DNA of 19,436 nt, taken from NCBI GenBank assembly GCA_910592005.1, contig CAJVPP010001527.1, positions 1 through 19,436 on the forward strand, written 5' to 3'. This document shows, piece after piece, positions 19,360 to 19,436 of the stretch (the stretch's first letter is position 1; each line of letters begins with the position of its first letter). Source of the DNA: Funneliformis mosseae (lineage: Eukaryota; Glomeromycota; Glomeromycetes; Glomerales; Glomeraceae). Made by a program: the position numbers and the translations under genes. Below the pieces are notes generated by a model. That model searched no databases. It was not told the DNA's origin and worked only from the letters and a program-made list of their open reading frames with translations.

Positions 19360-19436
19360 ATAAATTTCATAACATCATGTGATTGATTACAGAGATCGTC
19401 ATTCATGTAATAACTATATATGTAACTCAAAAAAAG
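19360..19436. repeat. 77-bp perfect inverted repeat, right copy (runs off window)
   Basis: Exact reverse complement of 10498-10574. The match is still perfect at the last base of the window. Confidence 0.95.

Noticed and set aside
1..19436. CRISPR array, bacterial operons, rRNA
   Set aside because: No regularly spaced identical repeats, no Shine-Dalgarno-led gene strings and no conserved rRNA sequence seen; introns show a eukaryotic source.

Overview
The window looks like nuclear DNA of a glomeromycete (arbuscular mycorrhizal) fungus of the Rhizophagus type. This rests on three things. The sequence is strongly AT-rich with long poly-A/poly-T tracts. The introns are short (86-119 bp) with GTTAGT/GTAAGT/GTATGT donors and AG acceptors. 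Four members are present of a kinase-like family whose N-terminal architecture (C-x2-C-x9-C-x2-C finger, then an N-W-T-S-G-N / T-Q-L-N-A region, then a TKL-like kinase fold) I know as massively expanded in Rhizophagus. The species is an inference. No bacterial or viral gene organisation is visible.

Layout: (1) 247-840, a decayed coding-like relic. (2) 1134-2491 minus, an intact two-exon kinase-like gene. (3) 2557-4900, repeats, a duplicated non-coding segment carrying a roughly 370-bp insertion, and a tRNA-like relic at 4711-4800. (4) 4918-5700, a truncated kinase-like pseudogene whose 3' flank repeats the segment at 2867-3622. (5) 8416-9659 minus, a three-exon seven-transmembrane receptor-like gene. 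(6) 11493-12952 plus, an intact two-exon kinase-like gene with a perfect CRE palindrome about 100 bp upstream. (7) 14774-15255, a hAT-type MITE with a perfect 8-bp target-site duplication. (8) 16123-17452 plus, a rearranged kinase-like gene that has lost its ATG, lost part of its N-lobe/hinge, duplicated its activation segment and suffered a C-terminal frameshift. (9) 17460-19436, non-coding DNA ending in a 77-bp perfect inverted copy of 10498-10574 that runs off the window.

The common thread is a local family of kinase-like proteins in which the catalytic-loop H-R-D has become H-G-N, H-G-H or H-G-Q. All four copies therefore lack the catalytic aspartate, while the nucleotide-binding Lys (where that region survives) and most D-x-G motifs remain. 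They look like pseudokinases that may bind ATP or act as scaffolds rather than phosphorylate. Two copies appear intact and two are in different stages of decay. The decaying pair shares a +2 insertion in a T-run. In the 16.1-kb copy this offsets a 130-bp tandem duplication, so the reading frame stays open for 410 codons. Nothing in the sequence ties the receptor-like gene functionally to the kinase-like genes.
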